From assembly GCF_009905535.1 (NCBI RefSeq), contig NZ_JAAALA010000002.1:117199-181198 (forward strand): 64,000 nucleotides of DNA, in the 5' to 3' direction. The notes below the pieces were generated by a model. The model was not told the origin of the DNA. It made no database searches and saw only the letters and a list, made by a program, of their open reading frames with translations. This document shows positions 1 to 9,233 of the stretch, piece by piece. The stretch's first letter is position 1. The number at the start of each line of letters is the position of its first letter. The position numbers and the translations under genes are program-made. The DNA is from Caulobacter sp. SLTY (lineage in GTDB: Bacteria; Pseudomonadota; Alphaproteobacteria; Caulobacterales; Caulobacteraceae).

Positions 1-2
1 TC

Positions 3-107
3 CCCGTGGAGCGGATGCGCGAGGCCAACTACGCGGTCGACCGGGATGAGGGGAAGGTGTCGCCCGCCGAGGCGGCGCGGATGCTGGGAGTTGGGTCGAA
101 GCCATAG
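3..107 (+). CDS. C-terminal end of a probable glycine betaine/osmoprotectant ABC substrate-binding protein (partial)
   Basis: Only the last 34 codons lie in the window, reading in frame to a TAG at 105-107. The visible tail contains MREANYAVDRDEGKVSP followed by EAARML. The pattern 'NYxVDxDxxKxSPxEAAxxL' is typical of the C-terminus of OpuAC/YehZ-type quaternary-amine binding proteins, or of the binding domain fused to their permeases. If correct, the protein binds compatible solutes in the periplasm for import. The family call comes from recall of that tail motif alone, and nothing upstream can be checked. A palindromic repeat follows within 40 nt. Confidence 0.45.
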   Translation, partial: PVERMREANYAVDRDEGKVSPAEAARMLGVGSKP

Positions 108-142
108 ACATTGACCCCAATCGGTTCAGCCGCCGTGAGTGT

Positions 143-301
143 CCCTTCTCCCCTTGCGGGAGAAGGTGGCGCGAAGCGCCGGATGAGGGGTCGATAGGTC
201 TTCAAGCTGCTTCGCGAGGGATGCTACAGGCTGAGTTGGAGGACGGTGCGCCCCCTCATCCGTCGCCTTCGGCGACACCTTCTCCCGCGAGGGGAGAAGG
301 G
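143..301. repeat. Two-module palindromic intergenic element (BIME/REPIN-like), copy 1
   Basis: Two imperfect hairpin modules face each other: about 143-190 (CCCTTCTCCCCTTGCGGGAG start, ending GGATGAGGGG) and about 252-301 (starting CCCCTCATCCG, ending GGGGAGAAGGG). A spacer of about 60 nt separates them. Each module holds a GC-rich stem of the type CTTCTCCC...GGGAGAAG. A second copy in the opposite orientation lies at 9234-9391. The two modules differ from each other, but each has a near-identical partner in the other copy, so this is a defined dispersed element and not chance palindromes. It sits between two converging genes. Confidence 0.8.
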
Positions 302-333
302 CGCCCAGAGGCGAATTCCCAAGCACCGGCTCG

Positions 334-2307
334 TTAGAAAGGCACCTCTTCAGGCGGTCTCGCCGGCTCCGGTGCGGGCGTCGGGGCCCTCGGCTGTGGT
401 TCCGGCGGCTCTTCCCCACCGATGCCAATTCCCGACAGGATATCGTCGATCGGGCCCTGGTTTTCCGGCTCGGGCGGGGCGATGCGGCCGCCCGGGATGG
501 GGCCGGCCTTCAGCCTCGGCAGGGCCTGGCCCATGAACCCTTTCCAGATCTGGGCCGGGGCGCCGCCGCCGGTGACCCGGCGCATAGGGGTGTTGTCGTC
601 CTTGCCGGTCCAGACGGCGACCACGAAGCCGCCGGTGTAGCCGACGAACCAGGCGTCGCGATAATCGCTGGTGGTGCCGGTCTTTCCGGCGATGTCGAAG
701 CCGGGCACGCGAGCGGCCGTGCCCGTGCCGCCGGTCACCACGGTGCGCATCATCTGGTTCATGTAGGGCAGGGCCGGGCTGCCGATCACCGACTGGCGGC
801 CGCGCTTTTCGATGTTGTGGTCGTAGAGCACCTTGCCCGAAGCGGTGCGGATACGGCTGATGCCCCAGGCGCGGGCCCGGAAGCCGCCGTTGGAGAAGGG
901 GGCATAGGCCTGGGCCATCTCCAGCGGACTGACCTCCACGGCGCCCAGCGCCATCGAGGGGTCGAGCTGGATCTTGCTGCTGATCCCCAGGCGTCGGGCG
1001 GTGGAGGCGACGTTGCCGGTGCCGACCTCGTTGGCCAGCCGGGCGGCCACTGTGTTGGTCGACTTGGCCAGCGCCGTCTCCAGGGTCATGGCGCCTGCGA
1101 AGCGGCCGTCGTAGTTGCGCGGCTCCCAGTTTCCGATCTTTAGCGGCTCGTCGACCACCACCACGCCGGGATTGCGGCCCTGCTCCATGGCGGTCAGGTA
1201 GACGAAGGGCTTGAAGGCGGAGCCCGCCTGCCGCTTGGCCACCGAGGCGCGGTCGAACTGGCTTTCGCTGTAGTCCACCCCGCCGACATAGGCCCGCACC
1301 CGGCCCTCGGCGTCGAGGGCGACCAGGGCGGCCTGCTGCACCCCGGCGGCCTTGTTCCGGGCGACGCCGGCCCGCACCGCCTGTTCGGCGGCGGCCTGGA
1401 TCGGCAGGTCCAGGGTGGTTTCGACGTAGAGGTCCTCGGTCGGTTCGCCGACCAGGGCGCGGACCTGGCCGTCCATCCAGTCGGTGAAATACTGCGCCCG
1501 CTGGTTGGCCAGCACGGCGCTGACCCGCACGGGGGTCTTGACCGCGGCTTCGCGTTCCTCCGGCGTGATCGCCTTGGTGCGCACCATCTCGTCCAGCACG
1601 ATGGTGGCGCGGCGGGCGGCGCGTTCCTTGGCCGAGACCGGCGAATAGCGCGACGGGCCCTTCATCATCCCGGCGAGCAGTGAGGCTTCGCCGAGGGTGA
1701 GTTTCGAAGCGGGCTTGTTGAAATAGCGCTGCGAGGCGGCCTCGATGCCGTAGGCGCCAGCCCCGAAATAGACCCTGTTCAGATAGAGGGCGAGGATCTC
1801 CTTTTTGGAGAACTTGATCTCCAGCCAGACGGCCAGAATCAGCTCCTGCACCTTGCGCCGCCAGTTCTGGTCCAGGGTCAGGAACAGGTTGCGGGCCAGC
1901 TGCTGGGTGATGGTCGAGCCGCCGGCCACCACCTTGCCGGCCTTGACGTTGGCGACCCCGGCTCGGGCGATGCCGATCGGATCGAACCCCGGATGCCAGT
2001 AGAACCGCCGGTCCTCGATAGCCAGGAAGGCCTCGGGCACATATTCGGGCAGTTTCTCCAGATCGACGGGCGGCGCGTACTGGCTGCCGCGCACGGCGAT
2101 CAGCGCCCCGGATCGGTCCAGATAGGAGATCGACGGCTGGCGGGTGACGTCGTTGAGCTTGGAGACGTCCGGCAGGTCGATGGCGAACACCGCCAGGAAG
2201 GCGACCAGGAAGATCAGCCCCCAGACGCCGATGACCGTTCCCCAATAGAGAAAGGCTTGCAGCGGGGTGCGTCTGGCGCCGGTTCCGCCCGCCTGTGGGT
2301 TGGCCAT
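334..2307 (-). CDS. Bifunctional penicillin-binding protein, class A (transglycosylase/transpeptidase)
   Basis: Class A PBP of 657 aa that polymerises lipid II and cross-links peptidoglycan in the periplasm, anchored by one N-terminal membrane segment (about residues 20-44). The glycosyltransferase-51 domain has the catalytic EDRRFYWHPG motif (Glu98) and GGSTITQQ (119-126). The transpeptidase domain shows all three motifs: SAFK (Ser353-Lys356), STN (406-408) and KTGT (532-535). The C-terminal tail from about 625 is rich in Pro and Glu, as in many Caulobacteraceae PBPs. The start at 2307 gives a short cytoplasmic tail before the membrane helix. It resembles the PBP1A/PbpC types; the exact orthologue is not resolved. 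No gene is coupled to it on this strand. Confidence 0.93.
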   Translation of the reverse strand: MANPQAGGTGARRTPLQAFLYWGTVIGVWGLIFLVAFLAVFAIDLPDVSKLNDVTRQPSISYLDRSGALIAVRGSQYAPPVDLEKLPEYVPEAFLAIEDRRFYWHPGFDPIGIARAGVANVKAGKVVAGGSTITQQLARNLFLTLDQNWRRKVQELILAVWLEIKFSKKEILALYLNRVYFGAGAYGIEAASQRYFNKPASKLTLGEASLLAGMMKGPSRYSPVSAKERAARRATIVLDEMVRTKAITPEEREAAVKTPVRVSAVLANQRAQYFTDWMDGQVRALVGEPTEDLYVETTLDLPIQAAAEQAVRAGVARNKAAGVQQAALVALDAEGRVRAYVGGVDYSESQFDRASVAKRQAGSAFKPFVYLTAMEQGRNPGVVVVDEPLKIGNWEPRNYDGRFAGAMTLETALAKSTNTVAARLANEVGTGNVASTARRLGISSKIQLDPSMALGAVEVSPLEMAQAYAPFSNGGFRARAWGISRIRTASGKVLYDHNIEKRGRQSVIGSPALPYMNQMMRTVVTGGTGTAARVPGFDIAGKTGTTSDYRDAWFVGYTGGFVVAVWTGKDDNTPMRRVTGGGAPAQIWKGFMGQALPRLKAGPIPGGRIAPPEPENQGPIDDILSGIGIGGEEPPEPQPRAPTPAPEPARPPEEVPF

Positions 2308-2552
2308 CTCGTCTTTACCCTGTTCGCACGCTTGCGCGCCGTGTGTAGCGCAGCCGCCTGTCTGCCTCCATCCCGATCAACGGGGGATGAACGCGGCCTT
2401 TTCTGGGCCTCGATGTCGTAACGCCGTGCAGGTCGCTTGGGGCCCGCGGCAAGCCTGACGAAAAGGCCATGGTTTTCATTCATGCGCCGGTCAGCTTGGC
2501 TCTGGCGAACTGCGTTCATCGACAACCTAGACCGTCAGGGAGGACGGGGATC

Positions 2553-2750
2553 ATGAGCGCGATGGATTATGCGGGATCAGCAGGGGCGGCTCCACGGGGT
2601 CGTAGGGCGCCGATCGGGATGGCCCTGGAGCGATTGCGTGCCATGCTCGTCAGCCGAAGCGCCGACAAGCGTCAGCGGCAGATGAATGAGCGGCGGGCCC
2701 GTGACATGGAATTGGAGATCGAGCGGCTGCGGGCCGTGGGTGGCTTTTAG
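2553..2750 (+). CDS. Small hypothetical protein (65 aa) with a charged helical C-terminus
   Basis: The ATG at 2553 is preceded by GGGAGGACGGGG, a good Shine-Dalgarno, and is preferred to the upstream ATG at 2469, which lacks one. The product begins MSAMDYAGSAG and ends in a strongly charged, probably helical or coiled-coil stretch (about residues 35-62, rich in Arg, Glu and Gln). There is no signal peptide or membrane segment. I do not recognise the family. It may belong to the small alphaproteobacterial proteins of unknown function. Its stop codon overlaps that of a small minus-strand ORF, so the two genes converge. Confidence 0.5.
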   Translation: MSAMDYAGSAGAAPRGRRAPIGMALERLRAMLVSRSADKRQRQMNERRARDMELEIERLRAVGGF

Positions 2751-2878
2751 CGGTTGCCGATTTCCATCGTCGGAATCGACGAGGGCGCCGGCTGCGAACG
2801 GGCGCCGGGGACGGGCAGCACGATCGCCAGGGTGATGGCGAGCAGGGCGGCGGCGGTGAGAAGGCCTTTGAGGGCCAT
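2747..2878 (-). CDS. Small hypothetical membrane or secreted peptide (43 aa)
   Basis: Read from the ATG at 2878, the peptide is MALKGLLTAAALLAITLAIV followed by a short polar tail ending in MEIGNR. The N-terminal 25 residues form one hydrophobic helix after a single Lys, so it is either a single-pass micropeptide or a signal peptide with a very short mature part. GGAACCGACCGCC lies just upstream, a weak Shine-Dalgarno. The frame stays open further upstream to 3124, but that extension crosses the thiolase terminator and stop codon, so it is not used. No family is recognised. The tail-to-tail overlap with the plus-strand small ORF is only a few bases. Confidence 0.35.
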   Translation of the reverse strand: MALKGLLTAAALLAITLAIVLPVPGARSQPAPSSIPTMEIGNR

Positions 2879-3016
2879 GGCGGTCGGTTCCGTTGTACGC
2901 AGGCGCCACAATGGCGCCCACACCCTTAACGGTACGACAACGACCGGGTTCCAGATGCGGTGTTCGATGAATTTAGTTTGGTGAATCCGAGCAGGATTCG
3001 CAGACTTTCCAGGTAT

Positions 3017-3044
3017 CCGGGCTGTCGGATGACCGACAGCCCGG
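3017..3044 (-). terminator. Hairpin terminator downstream of the thiolase gene
   Basis: CCGGGCTGTCGG and CCGACAGCCCGG form a perfect 12-bp stem around a 4-nt loop, 13 nt beyond the thiolase stop. There is no strong T-tract on the minus strand, so this may be an incomplete intrinsic terminator or an mRNA-stabilising hairpin. Confidence 0.6.
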
Positions 3045-3056
3045 TCCCCGACGGCC

Positions 3057-4247
3057 TTAGTTGAAGACCTCGAAGAGGCCTGCGGCGCCCATCCCGCCGC
3101 CAATGCACATGGTGACCACCGCATGCTTGGCCTTGCGGCGCTGGCCTTCCATCAGCACGTGGCCCACGCAGCGGGCGCCGGTCATGCCGAAGGGGTGGCC
3201 AATGGCGATGGAGCCGCCGTTGACGTTGTACTTCTCCGGATCGATGCCCAGCTTGTCGCGGCTGTAGAGGCATTGCGAGGCGAAGGCTTCGTTCAACTCC
3301 CACAGGTCGATGTCGTCGACCTTCAGGCCATGACGCTCGAGCAGGCGGGGGACGGCGAACACCGGGCCGATGCCCATCTCGTCCGGCTCGCAGCCGGCGA
3401 CCGCGAAGCCCTTGAAACGACCCAGCGGCTTGAGACCCCGGCGCTCGGCTTCCTTGGCTTCCATCAGCACCACGGCGGCGGCGCCGTCCGACAGCTGGCT
3501 GGCGTTGCCGGCGGTGACGAAGTTGCCTTCGCCCATCACCGGCTGCAGCGAGGCCAGGCCTTCGAGCGTGGTGTCGGGGCGGTTGCATTCGTCGCGATCG
3601 ACCACGTAGTCGACGAAGCTCTCTTCCTTGGTCTCCTTGTTGACCACCTTCATCTTGGTGGCCATCGGCACGATCTCGTCCTTGAACAGGCCGGCGGCCT
3701 GGGCGGCGGCGATCCGCTGCTGGCTGCGCAGGGCGTATTCGTCCTGGTAGTCGCGGGCGACGTTGTAGCGCTTGGCCACGATGTCTGCGGTGTTGATCAT
3801 CGCCATCCACAGGGCCGGCTTGATCTCCATCAGCTTCTCTTCGGTGATGTGATAGCGGTTCATGTGGCCGCTGGCGTTGACCAGGGAGATGGATTCCACC
3901 CCGCCGCCCACGGCGACATCAGCGCCTTCGTTCTTGATGTAGTGGGCGGCCGAGGCGATGGCCTGCAGGCCCGAGGAGCAGAAGCGGTTGATGGTCGTGC
4001 CGCTGGTGGTCACCGGCAGGCCGGCCCAGATGGCGGCGTTGCGGGCCACGTTCATCCCGGTGGCGCCTTCGGGCCCGCCACAGCCGATGATCACGTCCTC
4101 GACCTCCGCGCCTTCCAGCCCGGCGCGCGACACCGCGTGCTGGATGGCATGGCCGGCCATGGCCGCGCCGTGGGTGTTGTTGAAGCCGCCGCGGACGGAC
4201 TTGGCCAGTCCGGTGCGGGCGTAGGAAACGATGACGGCGTCGCGCAT
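3057..4247 (-). CDS. Acetyl-CoA C-acyltransferase (thiolase)
   Basis: Thiolase of 396 aa, the usual family length, catalysing thiolytic cleavage of 3-ketoacyl-CoA or the reverse Claisen condensation in the cytoplasm. The acylated nucleophile is Cys90 in [14 protein letters not shown] lies at 319-323, His351 in GHPFG, and the second catalytic Cys381 in the C-terminal CIGGGMG motif. The start [13 protein letters not shown] at 4247 follows GAGGA at a suitable distance; an ATG at 4271 would only add eight residues not typical of the family. Substrate chain length cannot be told from these motifs. The gene stands alone, with a hairpin after it, so a PHB or fatty-acid operon context is not visible. 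Confidence 0.93.
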   Translation of the reverse strand: MRDAVIVSYARTGLAKSVRGGFNNTHGAAMAGHAIQHAVSRAGLEGAEVEDVIIGCGGPEGATGMNVARNAAIWAGLPVTTSGTTINRFCSSGLQAIASAAHYIKNEGADVAVGGGVESISLVNASGHMNRYHITEEKLMEIKPALWMAMINTADIVAKRYNVARDYQDEYALRSQQRIAAAQAAGLFKDEIVPMATKMKVVNKETKEESFVDYVVDRDECNRPDTTLEGLASLQPVMGEGNFVTAGNASQLSDGAAAVVLMEAKEAERRGLKPLGRFKGFAVAGCEPDEMGIGPVFAVPRLLERHGLKVDDIDLWELNEAFASQCLYSRDKLGIDPEKYNVNGGSIAIGHPFGMTGARCVGHVLMEGQRRKAKHAVVTMCIGGGMGAAGLFEVFN

Positions 4248-4390
4248 GAGGGTCCTCAGGGAAGGTTTCAAACGGTGGTTTGAAAATCGCGGGCGACCCT
4301 AGGGCAACCTTCGCGCCCGCGAAAGATCACGCGCGCGTCAACCAGGGTCCGGCCATTGACGAAGTCGAAGGCCGGGGCGACGGTCTGCCC

Positions 4391-4729
4391 ATGAAACGCC
4401 TGCTGCTTGCCGCCGCCCTGGTCGCCCTGCCCCTGCCCGCCGTCGCCCAGAAGGCGCCCGAGGGCGGAAGCTGGACCGAATGCATGGTCGGCGAGATCTT
4501 CGCCGATCGTGACCGGCTGGAGATCGGATGCGCCGGCAAGGCGGGGGGTCCAAGTCGCTTTGCCATAGAAAGCCGCGATCCGCTGGCGGAGTCGCTGCTG
4601 CGCCTGGCCCTGACGGCCAAGGACAGGGCCCGGCCCCTCGGCGTGCTCTACGTGATTGCGCCGGAGGCCAATCCCGAGGGGTGCGATCCGGCGGTCTGTC
4701 GGCGGCTCGCGGCCGTGAGCCTGAAATAG
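4391..4729 (+). CDS. Hypothetical secreted protein (112 aa)
   Basis: Starts MKRLLLAAALVALPLPAVAQ, a clear Sec signal peptide with likely cleavage after AVAQ. The mature part (about 92 aa) contains four Cys residues (WTECMVG, EIGCAGK, and EGCDPAVC near the C-terminus), suggesting disulfides in the periplasm. An in-frame upstream ATG at 4280 would put 37 residues before the signal peptide and is rejected. I do not recognise a family. It lies between the divergent thiolase and the downstream amidohydrolase, with no coupling to either. Confidence 0.7.
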   Translation: MKRLLLAAALVALPLPAVAQKAPEGGSWTECMVGEIFADRDRLEIGCAGKAGGPSRFAIESRDPLAESLLRLALTAKDRARPLGVLYVIAPEANPEGCDPAVCRRLAAVSLK

Positions 4730-4808
4730 GCTGACCCAGCGTCGCCCTTGACGCCCGCGTCATCGAGTCCGACCCTTGGCTTAACAACGATAAGTCAGAG
4801 GAACGGCC

Positions 4809-6548
4809 ATGGCGGACTACGATCTGGTGCTGCGCGGCGGCACGGTGGTGGACGGCACGGGGGCGGCGCCCTTCACGGCGGATGTGGCGATCAAGGACGG
4901 GCTGATCGCGGCCGTTGGGCCGAACCTGGGCGCTGGCGCCGACGAGATCGACGCGACGGGCCGGCTGGTGACGCCGGGGTTCGTCGACATCCACACCCAC
5001 TACGACGGCCAGGCGACCTGGGACAACCGGCTGAACCCCTCCAGCGGCCATGGGGTGACCACGGTGGTCATGGGCAACTGCGGGGTCGGATTCGCCCCCT
5101 GTCGGCCGGAGGATCACGACCGGCTGATCAAGCTGATGGAGGGGGTGGAGGACATTCCCTTCCCGGTGCTGACCGAAGGCCTGCCCTGGAACTGGGAAAG
5201 CTTCCCCGACTATCTCGACGCCCTGGACAAGCGATCCTTCGATATCGACCTGGCGGCCCAGCTGCCGCACGCGGCCCTGCGGGTCTATGTGATGGGCGAG
5301 CGCGGGGCCAACCGCGAGCCGGCCACGCCAGAGGACATCGCCCAGATGGCGGCCATCGCCGAGCGGGCGATGCAGGCCGGCGCCATCGGCTTTTCGACCA
5401 GCCGCACCCTCAACCACCGCACCAGCGACGGCGAGCCGACCCCGACCCTCAATGCGGGCGAGGACGAGCTGACCGGCATCGCCATGGGCATGGCTGCTGC
5501 GGGCAAGGGGGTGCTGCAGCTGGTCAGCGACTTCGCCCCCGACCCGGCCGAGGAGGTGGCGATGTTCCGCCGCATCGCCGAGGCCAGCGGCCGGCCGTTG
5601 AGCTTCACCCTGGCGCAAAGTCCCAAGGCGCCGGAGCTGTGGAAGATGCTGCTCGGCAAGGTCGAGGCGGCGGTTGATGACGGGGTGGCGATGAAGGCCC
5701 AGGTCTGCGGCCGCCCCGTCGGGGTGCTGTTCGGGCTGGAGCTGACGCTCAATCCGTTCAGCGGGTCGGAGACTTACAAGGCGATCGCCCACCTGCCGCT
5801 GGCCGAGCGGGCGGCGGCGATGGCCGATCCGGACTTCCGCGCCCGGCTGCTCAGCGAGACTGGCGCCGCCAAGGGGCCCTTCGGCGGCAGCATGCTGCAG
5901 GCCTGGGACCGGATGTGGCTGCTGGACGAGGTTCCCGACTACGAGCAGCCGGCCAGCAAGACCATCGCCGCCCTGGCCGCCGGCCGAGGCATCTGGCCGG
6001 AGGACCTGGCCATCGATCACATGCTGAGCAATGGCGGACGCGGGATGCTCTACCACCCGTTCCTCAACTACGCCGACAACAGCCTGGACCCCAGCTACGC
6101 CATGCTCGGCCATCGCGACACCGTGCCGGGCCTGTCCGACGGCGGGGCGCATGTGGGGATGATCTGTGACGGCTCCTTCCCGACCAGCATGCTGACCCAC
6201 TGGACGCGGGATCGCACGCGGGGGCCGAAGTACCGCGTCGAAGAGATTGTGCGGATGCAGACGCGGGATACCGCCGCGGCGGTCGGGTTGATGGATCGGG
6301 GGACGATTACGCCGGGCCTGCGGGCGGACCTCAACGTCATCGACTACGAGGGGCTGAAGCTGCATGCGCCGGGGGTGTCGTACGACCTGCCGGCCGGCGG
6401 GCGGCGGCTGACCCAGAAGGCGGAGGGCTATGTCGCGACGGTGGTGGCCGGGGTGGTGACCTATCGCGACGGGCAGCCGACCGGGGCCTTGCCGGGGCGG
6501 CTGGTGCGCGGGGCGCAGCCGGCGCCGGTCGCGATGGCGGCGGAGTAG
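4809..6548 (+). CDS. N-acyl-D-amino-acid deacylase family amidohydrolase
   Basis: Metal-dependent amidohydrolase of 579 aa. The N-terminal beta-sandwich (LVLRGGTVVDGTG) leads into the metal-binding HxH motif IHTHYDG (His62, His64). The later motif SDGGAHVGM near residue 443 carries the metal/catalytic Asp of D-aminoacylases. It should be a cytoplasmic Zn hydrolase that removes acyl groups from D-amino acids or opens related cyclic amides. The length exceeds the roughly 480-aa classical D-aminoacylases and fits the longer 'amidohydrolase 3' type common in Caulobacter and Sphingomonas relatives. GAGGAACGGCC precedes the ATG. The true substrate is unknown, and no transporter or racemase lies beside it. 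Confidence 0.88.
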   Translation: MADYDLVLRGGTVVDGTGAAPFTADVAIKDGLIAAVGPNLGAGADEIDATGRLVTPGFVDIHTHYDGQATWDNRLNPSSGHGVTTVVMGNCGVGFAPCRPEDHDRLIKLMEGVEDIPFPVLTEGLPWNWESFPDYLDALDKRSFDIDLAAQLPHAALRVYVMGERGANREPATPEDIAQMAAIAERAMQAGAIGFSTSRTLNHRTSDGEPTPTLNAGEDELTGIAMGMAAAGKGVLQLVSDFAPDPAEEVAMFRRIAEASGRPLSFTLAQSPKAPELWKMLLGKVEAAVDDGVAMKAQVCGRPVGVLFGLELTLNPFSGSETYKAIAHLPLAERAAAMADPDFRARLLSETGAAKGPFGGSMLQAWDRMWLLDEVPDYEQPASKTIAALAAGRGIWPEDLAIDHMLSNGGRGMLYHPFLNYADNSLDPSYAMLGHRDTVPGLSDGGAHVGMICDGSFPTSMLTHWTRDRTRGPKYRVEEIVRMQTRDTAAAVGLMDRGTITPGLRADLNVIDYEGLKLHAPGVSYDLPAGGRRLTQKAEGYVATVVAGVVTYRDGQPTGALPGRLVRGAQPAPVAMAAE

Positions 6549-6569
6549 GCGAGCGAGCGAGGCTTCGCT

Positions 6570-6735
6570 CTCCGCCCCCGAGAGGGGGCGGAGGACGGTT
6601 CGGAGCGATAGCGACGGACCAGGAGGCGGGGCAGCGCCGGCGGTTTAGAGGTTCCTCCTTCACCGGCGGTGGGGACCCCCTCGGTTTGGCTCGCTTGCAG
6701 CGCTCGCCAAATCCACTCCCCCATTTCATGGGGGA
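6570..6735. repeat. Intergenic palindromic element between the amidohydrolase and hisE
   Basis: The 198-nt gap between two convergent genes begins with a 10-bp GC stem (CTCCGCCCCC/GGGGGCGGAG, 6570-6593, GAGA loop). It ends with CTCCCCCAT/ATGGGGGAG (about 6715-6735). The arrangement of two outward hairpins around a unique centre recalls the repeat elements at 143 and 9234, but the sequence differs. The first hairpin could end amidohydrolase transcription and the second hisE transcription, though neither has a T-tract. Confidence 0.5.
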
Positions 6736-6746
6736 GAGCGAACCAC

Positions 6747-7067
6747 TTATGACCGGCTCGCCTTTTCCTCGACCCCTGAATTTCCCTCGCGGGCCTTCAG
6801 CGCCGCCGCCACCTCATCCGGTGTCACCCCGCTCGCGGCCAGCACGGCCAGCAGGTGGTACAGCACGTCCGCCGCTTCTGCCGTGAGCGCTGCCTTGTCG
6901 CCGACAGCTGCGGCAATCGCCGCCTCCACCGCCTCTTCGCCCAGCTTCTTCGCCGCCAGCTTCGGATCGGCCAGCAGTTTCGCCGTCCAGCTCGCCGCCG
7001 GATCTCCGCCGCGCCGGCTGTCGATCACCGCCCACAGCCGATCGAGGGTGTCGCCAAGCTCGCTCAT
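6747..7067 (-). CDS. hisE: Phosphoribosyl-ATP pyrophosphatase
   Basis: HisE of 106 aa hydrolyses PR-ATP to PR-AMP and PPi, the second step of histidine synthesis. The all-alpha MazG-like fold is evident from [14 protein letters not shown] and the following [13 protein letters not shown], which carry the acidic metal ligands. It is a stand-alone HisE; HisI is not in the window. It is the last gene of the adk-hisB-hisH-hisA-hisF-hisE cluster. Its ATG overlaps the hisF stop by 4 nt, so translation is probably coupled. Confidence 0.95.
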   Translation of the reverse strand: MSELGDTLDRLWAVIDSRRGGDPAASWTAKLLADPKLAAKKLGEEAVEAAIAAAVGDKAALTAEAADVLYHLLAVLAASGVTPDEVAAALKAREGNSGVEEKASRS

Positions 7068-7831
7068 GCCGCCTCCTGCCGCACCGGCACGCCGGCCGCC
7101 GCCATGGCAGCCTTGGCCTCACCGATACTGACCTCGCCGAAGTGGAAGATCGAGGCGGCCAGCACGGCGTCGGCGTGGCCATCACGAACGGCCTCTACCA
7201 GATGCTGAACGTTGCCGGCTCCGCCGCTGGCGATTACCGGCACGGAAGCCGCCGCCGTCACCGCCCGCAGCAGGGGCAGGTCATAGCCGGTCTTGGCGCC
7301 GTCGCGGTCCATGGACGTCAGCAGGATTTCCCCCGCGCCCTTCTCCACCGCCAGGGCGGCGAATTCCACGGCGTCCTTGCCGGTGTCGGTGCGGCCGCCG
7401 TGGGTGAAGATGTTCCAGCCGCCATTGCCGGTCGATTTGGCATCGACGGCGCAGACCACCGCCTGACTGCCGAAGGCGTCGGCCAGGCGCGATAGGAGAT
7501 CGGGGTCGTTCACAGCCGCCGTATTGACGCTGACCTTGTCGGCCCCGGCGCGCAGCAGGCGCCGCGCATCGTCAACCGAGCGCACCCCTCCGCCGACCGA
7601 CAGGGGCATGAAGCAGACGTCGGCGGTGCGGGCGATGACGTCGAGGATCAGGCCGCGGTTGTCGCTGCTGGCGGTGATGTCGAGGAACATCAGCTCGTCG
7701 GCCCCGGCCGCGTCATAAGCGGCGGCCTGTTCCACCGGATCGCCGGCGTCGCGCAGGGCGACGAAGTTGACGCCCTTCACCACGCGGCCGTCCTTGACGT
7801 CCAGGCAGGGGATGACGCGAACCTTCAGCAT
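7064..7831 (-). CDS. hisF: Imidazole glycerol phosphate synthase, cyclase subunit
   Basis: HisF of 255 aa is a (beta/alpha)8 barrel that uses ammonia from HisH to convert PRFAR to IGP and AICAR. The two catalytic Asp residues are present: Asp11 (IPCLDVKDG) and Asp130 (CAVDAKS). The phosphate-binding glycine loops ([15 protein letters not shown]) are also intact. The start directly abuts the hisA stop, and the end overlaps hisE by 4 nt. AICAR produced here feeds back into purine synthesis, which may explain the adenosine kinase at the head of the cluster. Confidence 0.97.
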   Translation of the reverse strand: MLKVRVIPCLDVKDGRVVKGVNFVALRDAGDPVEQAAAYDAAGADELMFLDITASSDNRGLILDVIARTADVCFMPLSVGGGVRSVDDARRLLRAGADKVSVNTAAVNDPDLLSRLADAFGSQAVVCAVDAKSTGNGGWNIFTHGGRTDTGKDAVEFAALAVEKGAGEILLTSMDRDGAKTGYDLPLLRAVTAAASVPVIASGGAGNVQHLVEAVRDGHADAVLAASIFHFGEVSIGEAKAAMAAAGVPVRQEAA

Positions 7832-8557
7832 TCAGCCCGCCGCCAGGGTCAGGGCGCGGGCCGGGTCAATGGCCCCTTCATAGAGCGAGCGGCCGAGGAT
7901 GCAGCCGGCGATGGCCACGCCCTCCCGGGCCTTCAACGCCTCGATGTCGGCGACGCTGGCCACCCCGCCCGAGGCGATCACCGGGATCGACACGGCGTCG
8001 GCCACCTCGCCGACCTGGGCGACATTGACCCCGGTCATGGCCCCGTCGCGGCCGATGTCGGTGACGATCAGGGCGGCGACCCCTGCGTCCTCGAACCGTC
8101 GGGCCAACTCAACGGCCTCCAGCTCGGAGGTTTCCAGCCAGCCCTGAGTGGCGACTTTGCCGTCGCGGGCGTCGATGCCCACGGCGATCTGTTCGGGCCA
8201 CAGCCGGGCGGCCTTCTTCACCAGTTCGGGCTCGCGCACCGCCACGGTGCCGAGGATGACCCGGCTGACCCCCGCCTCGATCCAGGTCTCGATCTGCGCC
8301 AGGGTGCGGATGCCGCCGCCCAGCTGCACCGGGATCGACACGGCCTGGAGGATGTCGGCGACCGCCTCGACATTGACCGCCCGGCCCTCGACGGCGCCGT
8401 TGAGGTCGACCACGTGCAGCCAGGTGAAGCCCTGCTTCTGGAACTGGTCGGCCTGGTCGGCGGGGGAGGCGTTGAACACCGTCTCCTTGGCGAGGTCGCC
8501 GTGCAGCAGCCGCACGCAGCGGCCGTCCTTCAGGTCGATGGCCGGGTAGAGGATCAC
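7832..8557 (-). CDS. hisA: ProFAR isomerase
   Basis: HisA of 241 aa, a (beta/alpha)8 barrel, performs the Amadori rearrangement of ProFAR to PRFAR. Catalytic Asp8 (YPAIDLKDG) and Asp129 ([10 protein letters not shown]) match the HisA pair, and GGGIRT and IASGGV form the phosphate sites. HisA is told from HisF by the AIDLKDG N-terminus and the TQGW segment. It overlaps hisH upstream by 4 nt and abuts hisF downstream. Confidence 0.97.
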   Translation of the reverse strand: MILYPAIDLKDGRCVRLLHGDLAKETVFNASPADQADQFQKQGFTWLHVVDLNGAVEGRAVNVEAVADILQAVSIPVQLGGGIRTLAQIETWIEAGVSRVILGTVAVREPELVKKAARLWPEQIAVGIDARDGKVATQGWLETSELEAVELARRFEDAGVAALIVTDIGRDGAMTGVNVAQVGEVADAVSIPVIASGGVASVADIEALKAREGVAIAGCILGRSLYEGAIDPARALTLAAG

Positions 8558-9192
8558 AGGGCAAGCTCCAGGAAGTTGGCCAGCAGCCGCTGTCCGGCCC
8601 CTTGGGATTTCTCAGGGTGGAACTGTACGCCCATGACGTTGTCCCTCGCCACCGCCGCGACGAACGGGCCGCCGTGGTCGCAGGTGGCGGCGATATCGCC
8701 GGGATCAGCCGGATCGAAGGCAAAGCTGTGGGTGAAGTACATGTGCGGCGCAAACCCCAGGCCGGCGAACAGCGGGCTGGCCGGGCGCACCGTGTTCCAC
8801 CCCATGTGGGGGACCTTGGCGGCCGGGTCGCGCGGTTCGAGCCGGCGGACCTGGCCTGGGATCCAGCCGAGTCCCGGAGTGACGCCGAACTCCAGGCCGC
8901 TGTCGGCCAGCAGCTGCATGCCTACGCAGACGCCGAGGAAGGGCGCGCCACGGGTCTGGGTCGCCTCGGTTATCGCCGCGACCAGGCCGTCACTGGCCTT
9001 CAGCAGGCCCATGCAGGCGGCGAAGGCCCCGACGCCGGGCAGCACCAGCCGGTCGGCCTTGGCGACCACGTCGGGGTCGGCGGTGACCGTGATCGTCGGG
9101 GGGGACTTCAGGGTGAAGGCGGCCTTGAGCAGCGCCTTCTCGGCGGAGCGCAGGTTGCCTGAGCCGTAGTCGATGAGGGCGACGGTAGACAT
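8554..9192 (-). CDS. hisH: Imidazole glycerol phosphate synthase, glutaminase subunit
   Basis: HisH of 212 aa, a class I glutamine amidotransferase supplying ammonia to HisF. The triad is Cys89 (GVCVGMQ), His192 and Glu194 (QFHPEKSQ). The oxyanion segment PGVGAF is present at 52-57. It is the first gene after a 219-nt gap holding a two-module palindromic element, so its expression relative to hisB may be set by that element. A 4-nt overlap leads into hisA. Confidence 0.97.
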   Translation of the reverse strand: MSTVALIDYGSGNLRSAEKALLKAAFTLKSPPTITVTADPDVVAKADRLVLPGVGAFAACMGLLKASDGLVAAITEATQTRGAPFLGVCVGMQLLADSGLEFGVTPGLGWIPGQVRRLEPRDPAAKVPHMGWNTVRPASPLFAGLGFAPHMYFTHSFAFDPADPGDIAATCDHGGPFVAAVARDNVMGVQFHPEKSQGAGQRLLANFLELAL

Positions 9193-9233
9193 TTTCGACC
9201 CTCCTCTCTGTTCGGGGTCAATCCGCTAGTGGT

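Noticed and set aside
3123..4283. 386-aa open frame antisense to the thiolase
   Set aside because: Composition typical of an antisense shadow (His, Gly, Val-rich), no recognisable domain, and the opposite strand is an intact thiolase.
4338..6365. 675-aa open frame antisense to the amidohydrolase
   Set aside because: The plus-strand gene carries the catalytic HxH and other family motifs; the antisense frame has no domain and no ribosome-binding site.
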